DNA of 64,000 nucleotides from Leishmania infantum JPCM5 (lineage: Eukaryota > Euglenozoa > Kinetoplastea > Trypanosomatida > Trypanosomatidae): assembly GCF_000002875.2 (NCBI RefSeq), contig NC_009419.2:1222954-1286953 (forward strand), written 5' to 3'. Positions 10,172-21,573 of this stretch are shown in pieces. How positions within the stretch are numbered: position 1 is the stretch's first letter; each line of letters begins with the position of its first letter. The notes below the pieces were generated by a model. That model made no database searches. It worked only from the letters and a program-made list of their open reading frames with translations, and was not told the origin of the DNA. The translations under genes were made by a program, and so were the position numbers.

Positions 10172-11714
10172 AGCTGGTGGAGAGACGCAAGTAGCCGACG
10201 GAATGAGTTAGCGGCCGCTGTGCAGACGTGATAAGTCGGAGCAGTGCTTTCGGCAAAGTGGCGGCGGGAAAAGAAAGGGCAGCGACCGGGCAAACACGAC
10301 GAGAGAGAAAAAGAGAGAGCTATGATACGAACAAAAGAGGGGGAGACAAGGAGAGGCTAACACACATACGCATACATGCCCACGCATACACCCTCCACAA
10401 CCTCAAGTGGATGCGATGGAGAAGAGTAGCACACGCAAATCGTAAACGTATATAACGGCCACTACTTGAAAAAGAAGGCGCAGTGCTCCTACACGGTGAG
10501 CTACAGAGAAATAGATAGAGCGAACGCGCAACGGAGAGGATAGTGCCAGCAGTTCAAGGTTCACGGCTAAACATCACCTCTTCCGCTTATCTGTTCCCTA
10601 GTGAAGCGATAGGCACAAATTCGAAAACGAACACACAAAGGGAAAGAGGTGAGACTGTGTGTGTGTCTGTGTGTGTCTATCTGTGCTTCTCCGGCTGTGT
10701 TTAGTGGCTACCGAGCGCGTCTCAGAGATATGGGATGGACGGCGCACACAGGCGATCGTGCCTGCACCCTTCCCACGCACAAAGACTCACGCTCGCACAC
10801 AAGAGAAAAGAGCAGGTGCAGAGGGCGGGGAGTTGTTCTCCCGAGCCTAAAGCTCCTTCTACAATGCCCACTACTAGAACCACAACGAAGAGGTTTCCTT
10901 CCTTTCAGAGGGTACCTCACCAATGCGATTGGCACACGCGCGCGCGAGCAGCGAATGCGCGCAACGACGCGAGAGACAAAACTAAACAAAAGAAAGCACT
11001 ACGAAGGGTGTTCTAAGGCCTGTAAGGGTATCCGAGGAGGAGGAAGTGGTGGTGGTGGGCGGGTGGAGGAGCTGTGGTTGCGTGTGACACCTGCGGAAAA
11101 AAAAATAGGGAAACGCAGAGAATGAAGGGTATGAAGTTCAACACTCTACGAGAGCGGGCCAAGAACCAGGTCGAGGAGGCACGATCACTGCACCGAGACC
11201 GAAGAAACGATAGAGTCGTCCGCGCCAGCCCCTGTGAAACCGTCAGCAACTCGCAGCTGCAGGGATGCGTTCGCGGTAAGGTGACCGCCCCGCAGGCGCA
11301 CGTGAGCCGTTCTCTTCAGTTGTGTTCTCGACCAGGCTCCCTTTTTGGTTGAAGAGAAAAAAAAAGATCCGATCCCAAGACGTGCACGGATGCTGGGCTT
11401 TGGTGCGTGTGATAAAGTGTTGGAAGCGCATCGTCAACGCGCCAGCTCACATTCGCGTTTTGTTATTGCCTTCGTCGCTGCTGTTCGTCGAGTTTAGGGG
11501 GGAGCGGGTATTAGTACACGTGGCTTGGCGGGTCTTTCTTGTTCTCTCCACCTGTCAAATGATGGGCACGGATAGACGAGGAAAGCACAAAGGGACGACA
11601 ACAACAGGCGCTCGATCACGAGTTGCCAACATGTGGCAGCCCCATCAAGGGAAGCGACGCCGCCAGAGGAGGGCCGCAGCCAAACAGAGAAAGGGAAAAG
11701 CAACACACCGAACT
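10172..11714. other. 3' UTR/intercistronic region of the RBBP6-like gene
   Basis: No gene-like frame. Contains TG/TC microsatellite (10655-10683) and purine-rich tracts (for example 11092-11115). Nothing else recognised. Confidence 0.45.
10247..10320 (-). promoter_or_regulatory. candidate trans-splice acceptor for the NDUFA12-like gene
   Basis: On the minus strand two pyrimidine-rich tracts (10320-10298 and 10283-10263) precede an AG at 10248-10247, which would leave a 5' UTR of about 75 nt. Position inferred from sequence only. Confidence 0.4.
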
Positions 11715-12938
11715 TCATTGCGCGTCACGTTCACGCTTGCGCTCGCGCAGAAGCTGCTTGATCCTCTCTCGCTCCTCCGTTGCCGGCACCACCTCATCCA
11801 TGATGAGCGGCTCCTTGCAGCCAGGACAGACTACGCCGCCGTCGTCCTCGTCGTCCAGGCTACGTGTCTCGTCCAACGCCTCCTCGGCCATCTTGGTAAA
11901 GCAGCCCTGGCACATGAGGCGGCCACAGCACGGCAGCTTCATCGCCTCGCGGGCGACGCCGTTGTGCACGACGCAGCTTAGCGCCACATCCGTGGGCTTT
12001 GTTGGCGACGATGCTTCCGCAGTGGTGGCCGAAGCACTGTTTACCTTCGCAGGCTCCGTAGCATTCTCTCGACTGAGAGCCATCTCATGCAGATCGTCGT
12101 CGCGCACGGTATCGCCGGAGACGGCGCCGCCGATGCCGGCGACGGAAATGGCGGTGAACACCGAGGGGTCTACGCGGCGCTTCACCAGGCGGTGGTCGCG
12201 CGTGATGAACTTGGGTGCTGGGTCGTCCATAGTGCACTCTACCAGCATGCTCTCAGGGATCCCCACCGGAAACGAAAGCACCTTCATCGCCTTTCCACCT
12301 TTTGCCGACGGGCAGTGCTGAATCAGGTGGCCGCCCTTGCCGCAGTTGTGGCAGATGTACCCCTTTGGCGGAGGTCGAAAGTTATCCTCCATGTTGGCGC
12401 GCATCGCGTCACCGCGGCCTCGGCCACCGCCCAAGAAGAGGTCGCTCCCGCCGCCTCCGCCCATGCCGCCACGGCCACCGCCCATGCCCCCACGCCCACC
12501 GCGCCCGCCTCGACGAAAGCGACTACTCACTTCGTCAATGCCCGTGTCGAGGGCAGCCTCCGCCTGCAGCTGCGCGAGTCGCTCTTCTTCCGTCAGCGCA
12601 TGCCCGTCACCAAAACCGGCTGGGCCTCCAAATCCAGAGGAGGTAGGGATGCTATCTAGAGAGGAAGACAGCGGCGGAAGCCTGGGACGTGTCAGAAACA
12701 GCGGCTTGCCACTGTGTGTTTGCCTCACTACATCCACCACCGCATACGCCGGCAGATCCTCTTCTGGGTGCAACAGCGCCGTGCTGCCTGCAAGAAACAC
12801 ATTGATCTCTTCCGGCGGCGCGCACAGCTTTGCTGCAATCGCTTGCTGCGCATCACGACACGACATGACGCTGCCTTCCATGTCGATGGTGCCGACATGG
12901 TTGCTGGACTTTAGTCGAAATGTGATAGAAGCGACCAT
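11715..12938 (-). CDS. DWNN/CCHC/RING protein, RBBP6/Mpe1-like 3'-end processing factor or E3 ligase
   Basis: 407 residues from MVASITFRLK, the first ATG. Domain order is that of RBBP6/Mpe1: an N-terminal ubiquitin-like DWNN domain (1-75); a glycine-arginine-rich linker (about 142-176); a CCHC zinc knuckle with Cys196, Cys199, His204, Cys209; and a C-terminal RING-type domain with Cys322, Cys337/338, Cys343, Cys346, Cys371 and Cys374. In yeast and animals this family sits in the cleavage and polyadenylation machinery and can act as a ubiquitin ligase. In a trypanosomatid it would be expected to couple polyadenylation with trans-splicing, which is inference. The ORF continues upstream of the ATG only with non-ATG codons and ends at the candidate splice acceptor, supporting this start. 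The RGG-like linker between DWNN and knuckle is unusual. Confidence 0.88.
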   Translation of the reverse strand: MVASITFRLKSSNHVGTIDMEGSVMSCRDAQQAIAAKLCAPPEEINVFLAGSTALLHPEEDLPAYAVVDVVRQTHSGKPLFLTRPRLPPLSSSLDSIPTSSGFGGPAGFGDGHALTEEERLAQLQAEAALDTGIDEVSSRFRRGGRGGRGGMGGGRGGMGGGGGSDLFLGGGRGRGDAMRANMEDNFRPPPKGYICHNCGKGGHLIQHCPSAKGGKAMKVLSFPVGIPESMLVECTMDDPAPKFITRDHRLVKRRVDPSVFTAISVAGIGGAVSGDTVRDDDLHEMALSRENATEPAKVNSASATTAEASSPTKPTDVALSCVVHNGVAREAMKLPCCGRLMCQGCFTKMAEEALDETRSLDDEDDGGVVCPGCKEPLIMDEVVPATEERERIKQLLRERKRERDAQ

Positions 12939-13013
12939 TATGACGTCTATATGTGGTACCCTCTGGTGGCGAGGCGGTAGAGCGATGGTGGCGAGAGTCA
13001 CAGACAGCAACAA

Positions 13014-13047
13014 CTAAGAAGGAACAGTAAGGAAGGAGAGAAGGTGC
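13014..13047 (-). promoter_or_regulatory. candidate trans-splice acceptor for the RBBP6-like gene
   Basis: The minus strand reads a continuous pyrimidine-rich tract ending in CTTCTTAG, with AG at 13015-13014. This places the mature mRNA start about 75 nt before the ATG at 12938 and supports that start codon. Confidence 0.6.
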
Positions 13048-13899
13048 AGCGTCACTCGCTAGAACAGCGTACGAAAAGGAAAAGCAGCGGGAGGGGCCGG
13101 CAGGCCCCGCACACCTGAATAGATGCGAAGCGGAAAAATGCCCAGACGAGGCTGTGCGTGGGGCTCGCCAAGAGGAAAAAAAAAGACGCGCCCAGCAGGC
13201 GTGCGAGCGGCCACCACGCCCAAAGCAGCAAGTCTATCAACGGGTTGCAATTCGTTGTGTACAGGTGAGAGGACAGATTGACCTACTCGTGTGTTTCCTT
13301 GTGTTGATGCAGCGCCGTCTAAGAAGGGGCACGCTCATTTTTTTTTGATTTTGATTTTTGTACTTTGCGTCACCGTCGATGTGTTCGTCGGATCTCTCTG
13401 CATTGCGGCGCGCGAGCGCGGATGAAGAAGTGGGGTGCGGTGATAATGAGTAAGAGAGAGTGGTGGTCGGTGGGTGGTGGTGGTGGTGGGGTGGTAGTTG
13501 GACAGTGCCGATTGAAAAAAAGGGTCGGAGAGGAGGGGCCACAACTCAACGAAACGCTACATACGAACGGCAACCAGAGCCGTGCACGTGCCTGCTCATA
13601 TTGCACAATATCGTGGAAGCCAACAACGGTCTTACAGGGACAAACACGACACCCAGCTATAAGAGACGCGGCGCCGCACAAGCGGGCCGTTGCCGACATG
13701 TTTGGCCATGGCAGCGCGCGAGGTTTGCCGGCCGTTACACTGCTTCCATGACTCTTACCTCACAGGATGGCGTCTGTTGCAGCTTCTTTGTTCAAAGGCA
13801 AGTTGTGCATCATTTCATCCGTGCTCTGTTTCTCGCTCACGTCACATCACAGCGAAGGAAAGGAGTTCATTCCTGTGACGTTCCTCGGCCCGCTCAGCA
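13048..13899. other. intercistronic region upstream of the RBBP6-like gene
   Basis: A TGG-rich simple repeat (13463-13500) and T-rich runs (13340-13360) are present. No gene-like frame was seen. Confidence 0.45.
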
Positions 13900-14310
13900 A
13901 GTCGGCTCGCGCGCGGCCAATCTTTCAATCTCTATCTTACTCGGCTCAAGGTCAGTCACACCGCTTCGAGGTCCACCGGATGCGCGACCAGGCCATCCGG
14001 CTGCTACACGTCTGACATCTCCATGCTTCCGACAGAGAAGCGCCGGCTTCCAATGCCGTGGTGCGTGGGCGTCTGCTCCCCCAGCAAGCGGGAATGGGGA
14101 GCAGAAGGCAGAGCTGGCGGGGAAGGGAGGGGGGGGGGGCTTGGCTCGAGCCTCTTGGCCGGCCACCTGCGCACTGGCGCAGGACGCGCTCTCGTTAATC
14201 ATGTGGGTTCCTGCAACTCCGAGCACGACGCGGCCATGTGACGCCGCGACAGCACCTCGCTGTGGGCTCCCAGGCGTTGACGTGATTGTCGTGCGGATTG
14301 TATGAGCAGC
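13900..14310 (-). repeat. GC-rich UTR element, possible SIDER-like sequence
   Basis: A GC-rich island within the UBA1 3' region that includes an 11-G run (14129-14139). Composition and setting resemble Leishmania SIDER2 elements in 3' UTRs. There is no second copy in this window, so the assignment rests on general resemblance only. Confidence 0.25.
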
Positions 14311-16295
14311 TTCGACATCAGCGGTTATGAGTGCTTGGGAACAGAGAGCCGCCTCGTTGGTCTGATCATGAAACGCGCGGAAGGAAGTTCACAAAGGATC
14401 GTAAACACTGCGGTTCGCCGTTCCACGCGCCGACAGTGACAAGATGAAGAGGAATACTTCCTCCAAGTGACGCGGGGGCTTTGCAGATTCAGGCATGTTG
14501 CCTTGCTAACGCTACGCAGCACTGAAAGCCCCTGCGCACGTTGTTCACAGCTTCGCCTGTGAAGCGTGGGCAAACATCGACGCTGGTGTGCTCGACCTTT
14601 GCGCTCTGGCAACGGCTAATAAAAACGGCAGCATCAGCCGGCGACGTTGCACCCAGCCATGCATACAGCAACGACACACACGCACTCGCACAAGCACACG
14701 CTAAGACGTGCTAGACAGCGTAGCTAGCACGGCAGAAAACAGAGAAAAGAAAGCACACCACATACACGCACGGAGTAGAAAGACAGCCGCAGTCGAAGAG
14801 AGGGCACCACACTCTCTTCATGCAAGAAGCAGTAGCTTTAGGATGTGTGTGTGTGTGTGTATGTGTGTGTGCGCGTGTGTCTGTGTGCATGCGCATGTAG
14901 ATATCGATGTCAACGTCGGGAAAGGGCAGACGATGTAACAAGCAGAGGAATGGCGAGTCCGAATACACAGCGAATGGACAGCTCCGCGGTGCCACGCGTT
15001 GCAAGCAAACAGCTCCCCTCCCACAAGGCGAGACTGGCTCAAGCGGCAGGCTCTTGGAGAGCCAGTGAGAGAATGGAAGAAAGTGCAGACCGCCCGTGGG
15101 CAGAACGCCACACGGCAACCAGCAACACACGCCATGCATCAAGAGGCGCCACGGCCTCTCTCGCTCGACTGAGCAGAGAGGAAGCATTTAGGGGTATCCA
15201 CTGTCTGGGACACAACACCAGCTCTTCACCTTTCCTCTCGTGTCTTCGCGCTGTTTTTCTTCGTTTCTTGCCGCACTTGTAGGGGATGAAGCCCTCGCCG
15301 CCGCTGCTCTTACCATCGAATGGCGGCTAGCCAATCAGGATGGCTACATCGCCACAGATGCGCGCTACGTACACATATACATGCGGCTCTTCGAAAGACT
15401 TTGAATTTGTCCTTTTCTTCAACGAGTCACTCTACAATGAGCACTTCAGTGAATATATGCAAAACAGCCACCCTTCCCCTACCTCTGCGGCGCTGCGACT
15501 ATGTCAAGAGCACCGGTACACCCAAACAGTGTCTGGCATCTTGCAGGTTATTGCCACTCCACTGCGCACCGCGCAGGCTCGGTCCAGGATTCCGCTCATC
15601 ATCGCCGCAGCGCAGCAACGGAAGAACACTTGTAGGCGGAAGCGTGTCTCTGTTGCGTTGTCGACACAAATGCCGAGTGGGCTGGTCCAAACGTGATCAT
15701 GACCGCACGTCTCTTCGGCACCGCGCCCGTCCAGACCCGTTCGCCGACGCCGAGAGTCCGACAGCCGTACCCGAGTGGAAGCTGCAGGCTTTTGGCTTCC
15801 CCTACAAAGAATGTGGACACTAGGCCCCTGGATATCACACACTGAGGTGGTCGGTGCCATCAAGGGCGGCGATGCACCCAAGGATAGCGAAGAAAAAGTA
15901 AGTAAACGCCCGCACACACACACACACACGTACTGGTGCAGAAGCTCAACCGGCGCTGGTGCCAAAACAAGCAAAGGGAAGCAGTAACAGCGGCGAAGAG
16001 CACACCACTGCCTAAGCGTGCATCTTTCCCTCCTTCCACACGAGGAGACAAAGCCCGCGATTCGTGCTCCGCGTCGATAATCCACAAATACGATTGAAAT
16101 CCTTCTGGGCACATGCGCCCGCGAGAACGTTGCTCACTGGAGAAAGCTCAGCAGCCCTTGTGCGATATGTGATCTGTGCGGAACGGGTGAACGCCTACAG
16201 AGGTCACACTTCAGTGCGCCAAGAGCCCGTTCTCCTTATCCCTTCCCCCCTCGCACGCCGGGGGGGGGTCTTGCAGTCAGCAGCTTCGGATTCGG
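14311..16295. other. 3' UTR/intercistronic region of UBA1
   Basis: Contains a TG/TGCG microsatellite (14843-14888) and CA repeat (15914-15930). Frames on both strands are short and low in similarity to anything recognised. Confidence 0.45.
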
Positions 16296-19200
16296 CTACT
16301 GCTGAATTTCAAGGCACACGGTAGCCGTCTCCACATCTACCTCGTCCACAGTGTCATCGCCGTCGTCGATAGAAACCGTCGCGGACACGTCACAGAACTG
16401 GAAGCGGTTCTGCCAAAACGGAGCCGGTAGCGTGCCGCCTGCCTCACTTGCCTTTTGCTGCTCAATTACCTTCATGAGCGACGCATTCGTGTTTGCGTGG
16501 CTTGAGCGGCCGTTCCACAGCATGCCTTTGCCGACACCGAGCCCGTCCACCTCGTACGCCTGGTCGACACCATCGGGGAGGGTCTTGTTTAGCACAGCCT
16601 CGAGCGCCGCCGCAAACGCCTTCACCGTGGTCGCCGGCGTGACAGGGATGCGAATCATGTCGTACTTCGTGAACCCCTCCGGCACGCGAATGACCTTCTT
16701 TTTGTACGTGTAGTCCTGCTCCGGGATGTAGGTGGCCACCACTTTGGTGAAGTTCTTGATGGGCAGATCGCGCTCAAAGAGAACGTAGTTGTTCGTGCCC
16801 ACGTCCAGCATACCATTACGCAGCACCGAGACGTCCTTATTCTGCAAGACCTTGAAGAGCTCGATAAGCCCCAGGCCCGTCACGGCAGACGTTGTTGTCG
16901 CGATGGCAGGAATGATCTTGCCGGCGACAAGCTTCACTTTCATCCGATCCTGCGTCGGAATTCCGTAATTCTCAGCGCGAAGGTTGCTCGCCGCAGCGAC
17001 AAAGTCGATTTGGAAGTTATCATCGTCGTCCTTCTCGAACTCCAGCGCTGCCGCCCTGCTGCCCTTGCATTTGGTTGCCAGAGCGGCAACATCCGCCAGC
17101 AGCCCTTGCAGCTCGGCCTCGGACTCCTCCATGGTAACTTGCTTGCCCTCCTGCGCATTGGCTGCTAAGTCGTCGTCGAGGTTGTCGACGAAGCCAGCCA
17201 CGTACGCCGGCGTCGACAGCTTGCTCACCTCTGCCTGAATCCACGCGTCCGTACGGTACTCCTGCATCCAGCGGTTCTTCTCATCGTTGAAGCGCGCCTC
17301 ATGCTTGGGCGGGTGCACCCCGAACATGCACGCATACAGGTTGATCGCCGCCACCAGGAAGTTCTTTGCGTCTGGATTCGTCGTAATGTCGGCGGCCGTC
17401 ACCTGGAGCGCTGTTGGATACTTGCGATGTCCCGACCAGAAATCCTCGCCGTTTTTCTTTTTGGCGCCGCGCGGGAAGGCCGCCTGAAGATCTAGAATGC
17501 GGTCACGGAACATCTTGAAGAGCTGTTCCCAGCCAAGCGCGACACACCTGTCCATCGTCGGCCCATCGGCAAGAATCGTCAGCGTCCGCTTCAGCAACTT
17601 GAGCGGGCCCACGTTCTTGTCAATGAGGCTACGCCGCTCGCCAGCGCTTGAACCACTAGAAACCTCGTGGTGGATGCGCTGGGTGAAGGCGGCAGGGTCT
17701 TCGATGATCTGCTGCGCCGTTTGCATTGGGGACACGAACATATCGTCGAACTGCGCGCGGGCCCACTCTATGCAGTGGTCGTAGATGTACGGAAAGTTGC
17801 GCAGCGTGCACATGGGAATGCCGCCCGTCTGATCCGCCGCGCCGCCGTCGGCGTACGACGACGTCCTGCCGGGAACGATAATGTCGACGTTGCCGCCGGT
17901 GCCCATTGTGCCTGCCTCGACAAGCACCTTCTGAAAGCGGACGCACTGCTGGTCGACATAGAGGCGGGCCTCTATGTTGTCCAGCGCGTTGACGACAACG
18001 TTCAGCGACTGCCAGAAAGTGTCGGGGTAGAGGTGCTCGGTGGTCGTGCCAATGAAGTCTTGGCGAGCGTCCACGTTCGCATCGGGATTCATCTGCCGCA
18101 TGCGGGCAGCCGCAGCCGCCGACTTGGGCTGCCCGACGTTCTCCTCGCGGAAGAGAAACTGCCGGCTGAGGTTTGATACCTCGATGCGGTCGTTGTCGGT
18201 CACGACGAGGGAGCCGCCGGTGCCGCAGGTGATGCCACACAGTGCGAAGTTCTTGACGTTCTCGCAGCCGAGTGCCCCGCACCCAACCATGAAGAGGCGC
18301 AGGTTCTGCAGCAGCTTCTGGAAGCCCTTGCCAAAGATGGAGATGATGTGATCGTAGCGCGAGTTCATCGGGCGGAATTCTTCACTGCTGTGGTCGGCTC
18401 GTTCGGGCCGCACGGCTGCGCAGGAGAGGTGGAACCACTGGTGAATCGGCGAGTACTTGCCAGTAATCTTCACAATCTCCTGCGCTACGACAGCACCAAA
18501 GAAGGAGGCGAGGGGTTGCAGCTCAGCACGGGCGAGGAGCGCTTCCGCCATCACCGCCTTTTCATCCAGGTTTTCGAGGACCAACGGCGCCGGCGGTGGC
18601 GGCGGCGGCACCTTGTACGGGAACTCCGCATTGCCGGGCTTGCCGGTGGTGCGCTGCTCCGGCGGCGCCGGCATCGCCTTATTCTCCTCCAGCACCTTCT
18701 TGGCCAGCTCAACTACCTCAGCGGCCTGCGCTGCGTTGTGCAGCTCAGGCAGCTTTCCCGAGTGCGCGTCGGCGTAACGCAGCAGCGCATGCAGCGTCAC
18801 ATGGGTCACTGACTCCTCGGAGTTGTCCATCATCGGGCTCACTGGGACGAAAGCGCCTGGCGCCGCCAGCGCCTCACTGAGGGGCCGAAAGGAGAGCACC
18901 CTCACCTCCTTCAACTCGTGAAGAAAGCCGCCTGTCTCATACGGGCTGTACCCCTGCGTCTCGAACGCCGGGTACACACGCACCGTATCGCGCGGGTCGG
19001 AGGGGCAGACGACGCCGTCATACACCTGACCATTCACGGAGGTGCCGTCCGGTTTCAGGAGTCCCTGTACCTCGCTCAGCTTGATCTGCGTATAGTCGCG
19101 CAAGGCCCCGGGTGTCTGCCCCTCTGGTGTCTCGTAGCGGATGCGCGTGTACATCTCGCCCGTCTTGTCACGCAGTGTCACGACTTCCGTGATCAGCTTC

Positions 19201-19760
19201 TGTAGCATGGGTCGCCCGTCGGCGTCCTTGACGACGAAGGAAGGGCCGTGGTCCGCGAACACGGAACCCATCGTGCCCGTTTGAAGTGCCAACACGAATG
19301 AGATGGCCGGCGTGTGATTGTGGCAGAAAGCGTTCCATTCGCTCAGCGTCGTCAGGCTGAGATCCGGCGCGGCGGCCGTGAAGATGAGGGCGACGTTGTC
19401 CGAGACGGTGGCCGTCGTCAGCTCTGCAAGCACTCGAACGCGCGTGTTTGGGTTCAGCTCAGAAATATAGGCGGCAGACAGCTCCGCCATCGTCTTGCCC
19501 GATGCCATGGACTGCGGCGTGACGGCAAAATTCACGCCCATGTCCTGAGCCGTCGGCTTCCGAGGGTCATAGAAGCGGATGGTGTGAATGCCAGCGAGTG
19601 CCAGGTTCTTCGCGATCTCGATCCCGACGCCACCGCAGCCGACAATGATAACCTTGAAGGCGATCAGCTTTGCCATGGTCTCGAGGCCATAGGTGCCGAT
19701 GGTCCGGCTTTGCTTGTCCAGATACTTCTGGTCGATCAACACTTTGCTCTCGGCCTCCAT
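16296..19760 (-). CDS. UBA1: ubiquitin-activating enzyme E1
   Basis: 1154 residues. It activates ubiquitin by ATP-dependent adenylation and thioester formation, then hands it to E2 enzymes. The inactive adenylation half begins with the nucleotide-fold motif VGCGGVGIEIAKNLALAG (40-57); the active half begins with FMVGCGALGCENVKNFAL (490-507), followed by VTDNDRIEVSNLSRQFLFR. The catalytic cysteine is Cys651 in the MCTLRNFP motif. A C-terminal ubiquitin-fold domain (about 1040-1154) binds E2. The protein is somewhat longer than most UBA1s (about 1020-1060), partly through a proline-rich insertion near residues 385-395 and acidic/alanine-rich segments after the catalytic cysteine. Intact. Confidence 0.95.
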   Translation of the reverse strand: MEAESKVLIDQKYLDKQSRTIGTYGLETMAKLIAFKVIIVGCGGVGIEIAKNLALAGIHTIRFYDPRKPTAQDMGVNFAVTPQSMASGKTMAELSAAYISELNPNTRVRVLAELTTATVSDNVALIFTAAAPDLSLTTLSEWNAFCHNHTPAISFVLALQTGTMGSVFADHGPSFVVKDADGRPMLQKLITEVVTLRDKTGEMYTRIRYETPEGQTPGALRDYTQIKLSEVQGLLKPDGTSVNGQVYDGVVCPSDPRDTVRVYPAFETQGYSPYETGGFLHELKEVRVLSFRPLSEALAAPGAFVPVSPMMDNSEESVTHVTLHALLRYADAHSGKLPELHNAAQAAEVVELAKKVLEENKAMPAPPEQRTTGKPGNAEFPYKVPPPPPPAPLVLENLDEKAVMAEALLARAELQPLASFFGAVVAQEIVKITGKYSPIHQWFHLSCAAVRPERADHSSEEFRPMNSRYDHIISIFGKGFQKLLQNLRLFMVGCGALGCENVKNFALCGITCGTGGSLVVTDNDRIEVSNLSRQFLFREENVGQPKSAAAAARMRQMNPDANVDARQDFIGTTTEHLYPDTFWQSLNVVVNALDNIEARLYVDQQCVRFQKVLVEAGTMGTGGNVDIIVPGRTSSYADGGAADQTGGIPMCTLRNFPYIYDHCIEWARAQFDDMFVSPMQTAQQIIEDPAAFTQRIHHEVSSGSSAGERRSLIDKNVGPLKLLKRTLTILADGPTMDRCVALGWEQLFKMFRDRILDLQAAFPRGAKKKNGEDFWSGHRKYPTALQVTAADITTNPDAKNFLVAAINLYACMFGVHPPKHEARFNDEKNRWMQEYRTDAWIQAEVSKLSTPAYVAGFVDNLDDDLAANAQEGKQVTMEESEAELQGLLADVAALATKCKGSRAAALEFEKDDDDNFQIDFVAAASNLRAENYGIPTQDRMKVKLVAGKIIPAIATTTSAVTGLGLIELFKVLQNKDVSVLRNGMLDVGTNNYVLFERDLPIKNFTKVVATYIPEQDYTYKKKVIRVPEGFTKYDMIRIPVTPATTVKAFAAALEAVLNKTLPDGVDQAYEVDGLGVGKGMLWNGRSSHANTNASLMKVIEQQKASEAGGTLPAPFWQNRFQFCDVSATVSIDDGDDTVDEVDVETATVCLEIQQ

Positions 19761-19849
19761 TTTGCCGTGCGCTGTGTTTCGGGGGTTTGCAGCTATGCGT
19801 TCGTGGATGCAGGCGGGAATTTATAGGTGATGCGTGTCCTTGGCGCACA

Positions 19850-19888
19850 CTTGACACGGGCGAGAGACAAGAAAAAAAAAAGGGGGAA
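19850..19888 (-). promoter_or_regulatory. candidate trans-splice acceptor for UBA1
   Basis: On the minus strand a run of five C and ten T (within 19888-19862) is followed by the first AG at 19851-19850, about 90 nt before the ATG. A textbook trypanosomatid acceptor layout. Confidence 0.6.
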
Positions 19889-21573
19889 CGGCTGGCGCTC
19901 GCGTGACAAAAACAGCACGTGCGTTCTGCGCACGTCTTTCTCCTCCGGCGCTGTCGCTGACACCCCCCCCCCCAGTGACTTGACGGCCAGCTCCAACTAC
20001 CGAGAAGATGTCGTAGAGAGGGTCTGACAGGCGGGGACGAGATGAAAACGAAAACTGGAATAGAACGCCGGCGGGAAAAGGCGTAGAAGCACCCAGCACA
20101 CTGTACGACGTGACAGTGCAGCCGAGTGCGCCGAAATAGGAACAGCTCAGCGAACGTTGTGCGGGCTCTGCAGAGAAACCTGGCGTGAAGAAGACAAGTA
20201 GAAAGCAGGAAGATGCGCGGTATCCGTGTGCAGATGCAGCTGGAGGATCGTCGGATAGAGCGGACAGGTGGCGGTACGATCACAGGCTAGCACGGGAACT
20301 CCGTTTTCTTCTTTCTTCCGACGGGAAACAAGCCGGCGACTACAAAAACCAAAACGGCCAGGGCAAGTGCGGGCCACTTGTCTGTAAGCAAGTTGATACC
20401 GACGCTGAGCGTAAAAGCCAGAATGTCGGTATGTTCGGGGGAGAGAGTTTGACAGTTGTGCGTGCGCGTGTTTAGTGCGCGCTGTGCTAAGGGTGGAGAG
20501 GAACAAGACTCAACGAAAGAAACTGTAAGAAAAGGCTTCACGGTGACATACTCAACAAGAGACGCACCAATCAAGCAAAGCCGAAAACAGGAGGAGGCAG
20601 ATAAAGATACACATATCCGGAGACGATGAAAGAAGGTCATCAGCCTAGGAGCAGCCCTGTGTCTGCATAGAAACTGGTTGTGTTGCGTGCTTGCTCCACA
20701 GGAGCCAGCTAATCCAGAGTGAGGTATCACTTGGAAAAGCAAAACACGTGCTCTGCCCTTTCCTCTTGAAATTTCAGACTTCGTTGTAGACGGCAACAGG
20801 CAGTCGCTCAGAAAGAGCCCTCATGATCAACGGAGTGGTGCTGTGTTATCGAGTGGGAAAACAAGGCAGAACGCCAGTGGAGCGCATGCGCCTGCTTGCC
20901 TCTTGTCGCGTGCATGCTCGATGTGCCCTCCGTTTTCGTTTCAGGATGCATGTGCGTGTGCGTGGGCCTTTCGTTTGCCTCTTTCGTTTTTGTTTTCTTT
21001 CTCGCTCTTTTCGCCTCGTTTCACTCGCAAGATGGAATCCACCCTCCCGCCCCCGACTCCTCCTCCTCCGCCGTCTCCACGGCAGACGCCTGCGTTGTCT
21101 GTCTCCCGAGTTTTCTTCTCTGTGTGTCACACACGCGCACCTCCGTTGGGCGAAGGGCAAGGGGCGGAAGGAGTCTCACGTGCAGTGGCGCACCTTCCCG
21201 CAGGTCATCAGCAGCACACCGTAATCACATGCAGCAATGCTCAATGTCTTCTGCACAACATGGAAGAGATAAGAAAGGCGATGTGCGAGACATTTTTGCA
21301 CCCCCTCTCACACAATGTCGAACCGCTACTTCGGAAAAGTGATCGCTGCCAGGACGCATCATCAATCGACGCCAAGGCCGCTTTGCAGCAACGCGTGAGT
21401 GGCGTGGGGGTAGTGGCATGTACACCTTATTCCAAAAAAAAAAGCGTAGCCACTGCTTGGGGCGACGCGGGCAATGACGGAGAACCACCACCCGCAGAGA
21501 AGCGCTGTGGCCGGGGCCGCTCCTTCACTTCGTCCTCCCCAAAGCACACACACACACATACACGCACAGTGAT
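19889..21573. other. intercistronic region between the 822-aa gene and UBA1
   Basis: An 11-C homopolymer (19963-19973) lies upstream of the UBA1 pyrimidine tract. T-rich and CCTCCT-rich stretches occur at 20970-21080. No gene recognised. Confidence 0.45.

Noticed and set aside
13460..14305. 281-codon plus-strand frame
   Set aside because: It opposes the direction of every real gene, spans simple TGG repeats and a G-run, and has no recognisable domain.
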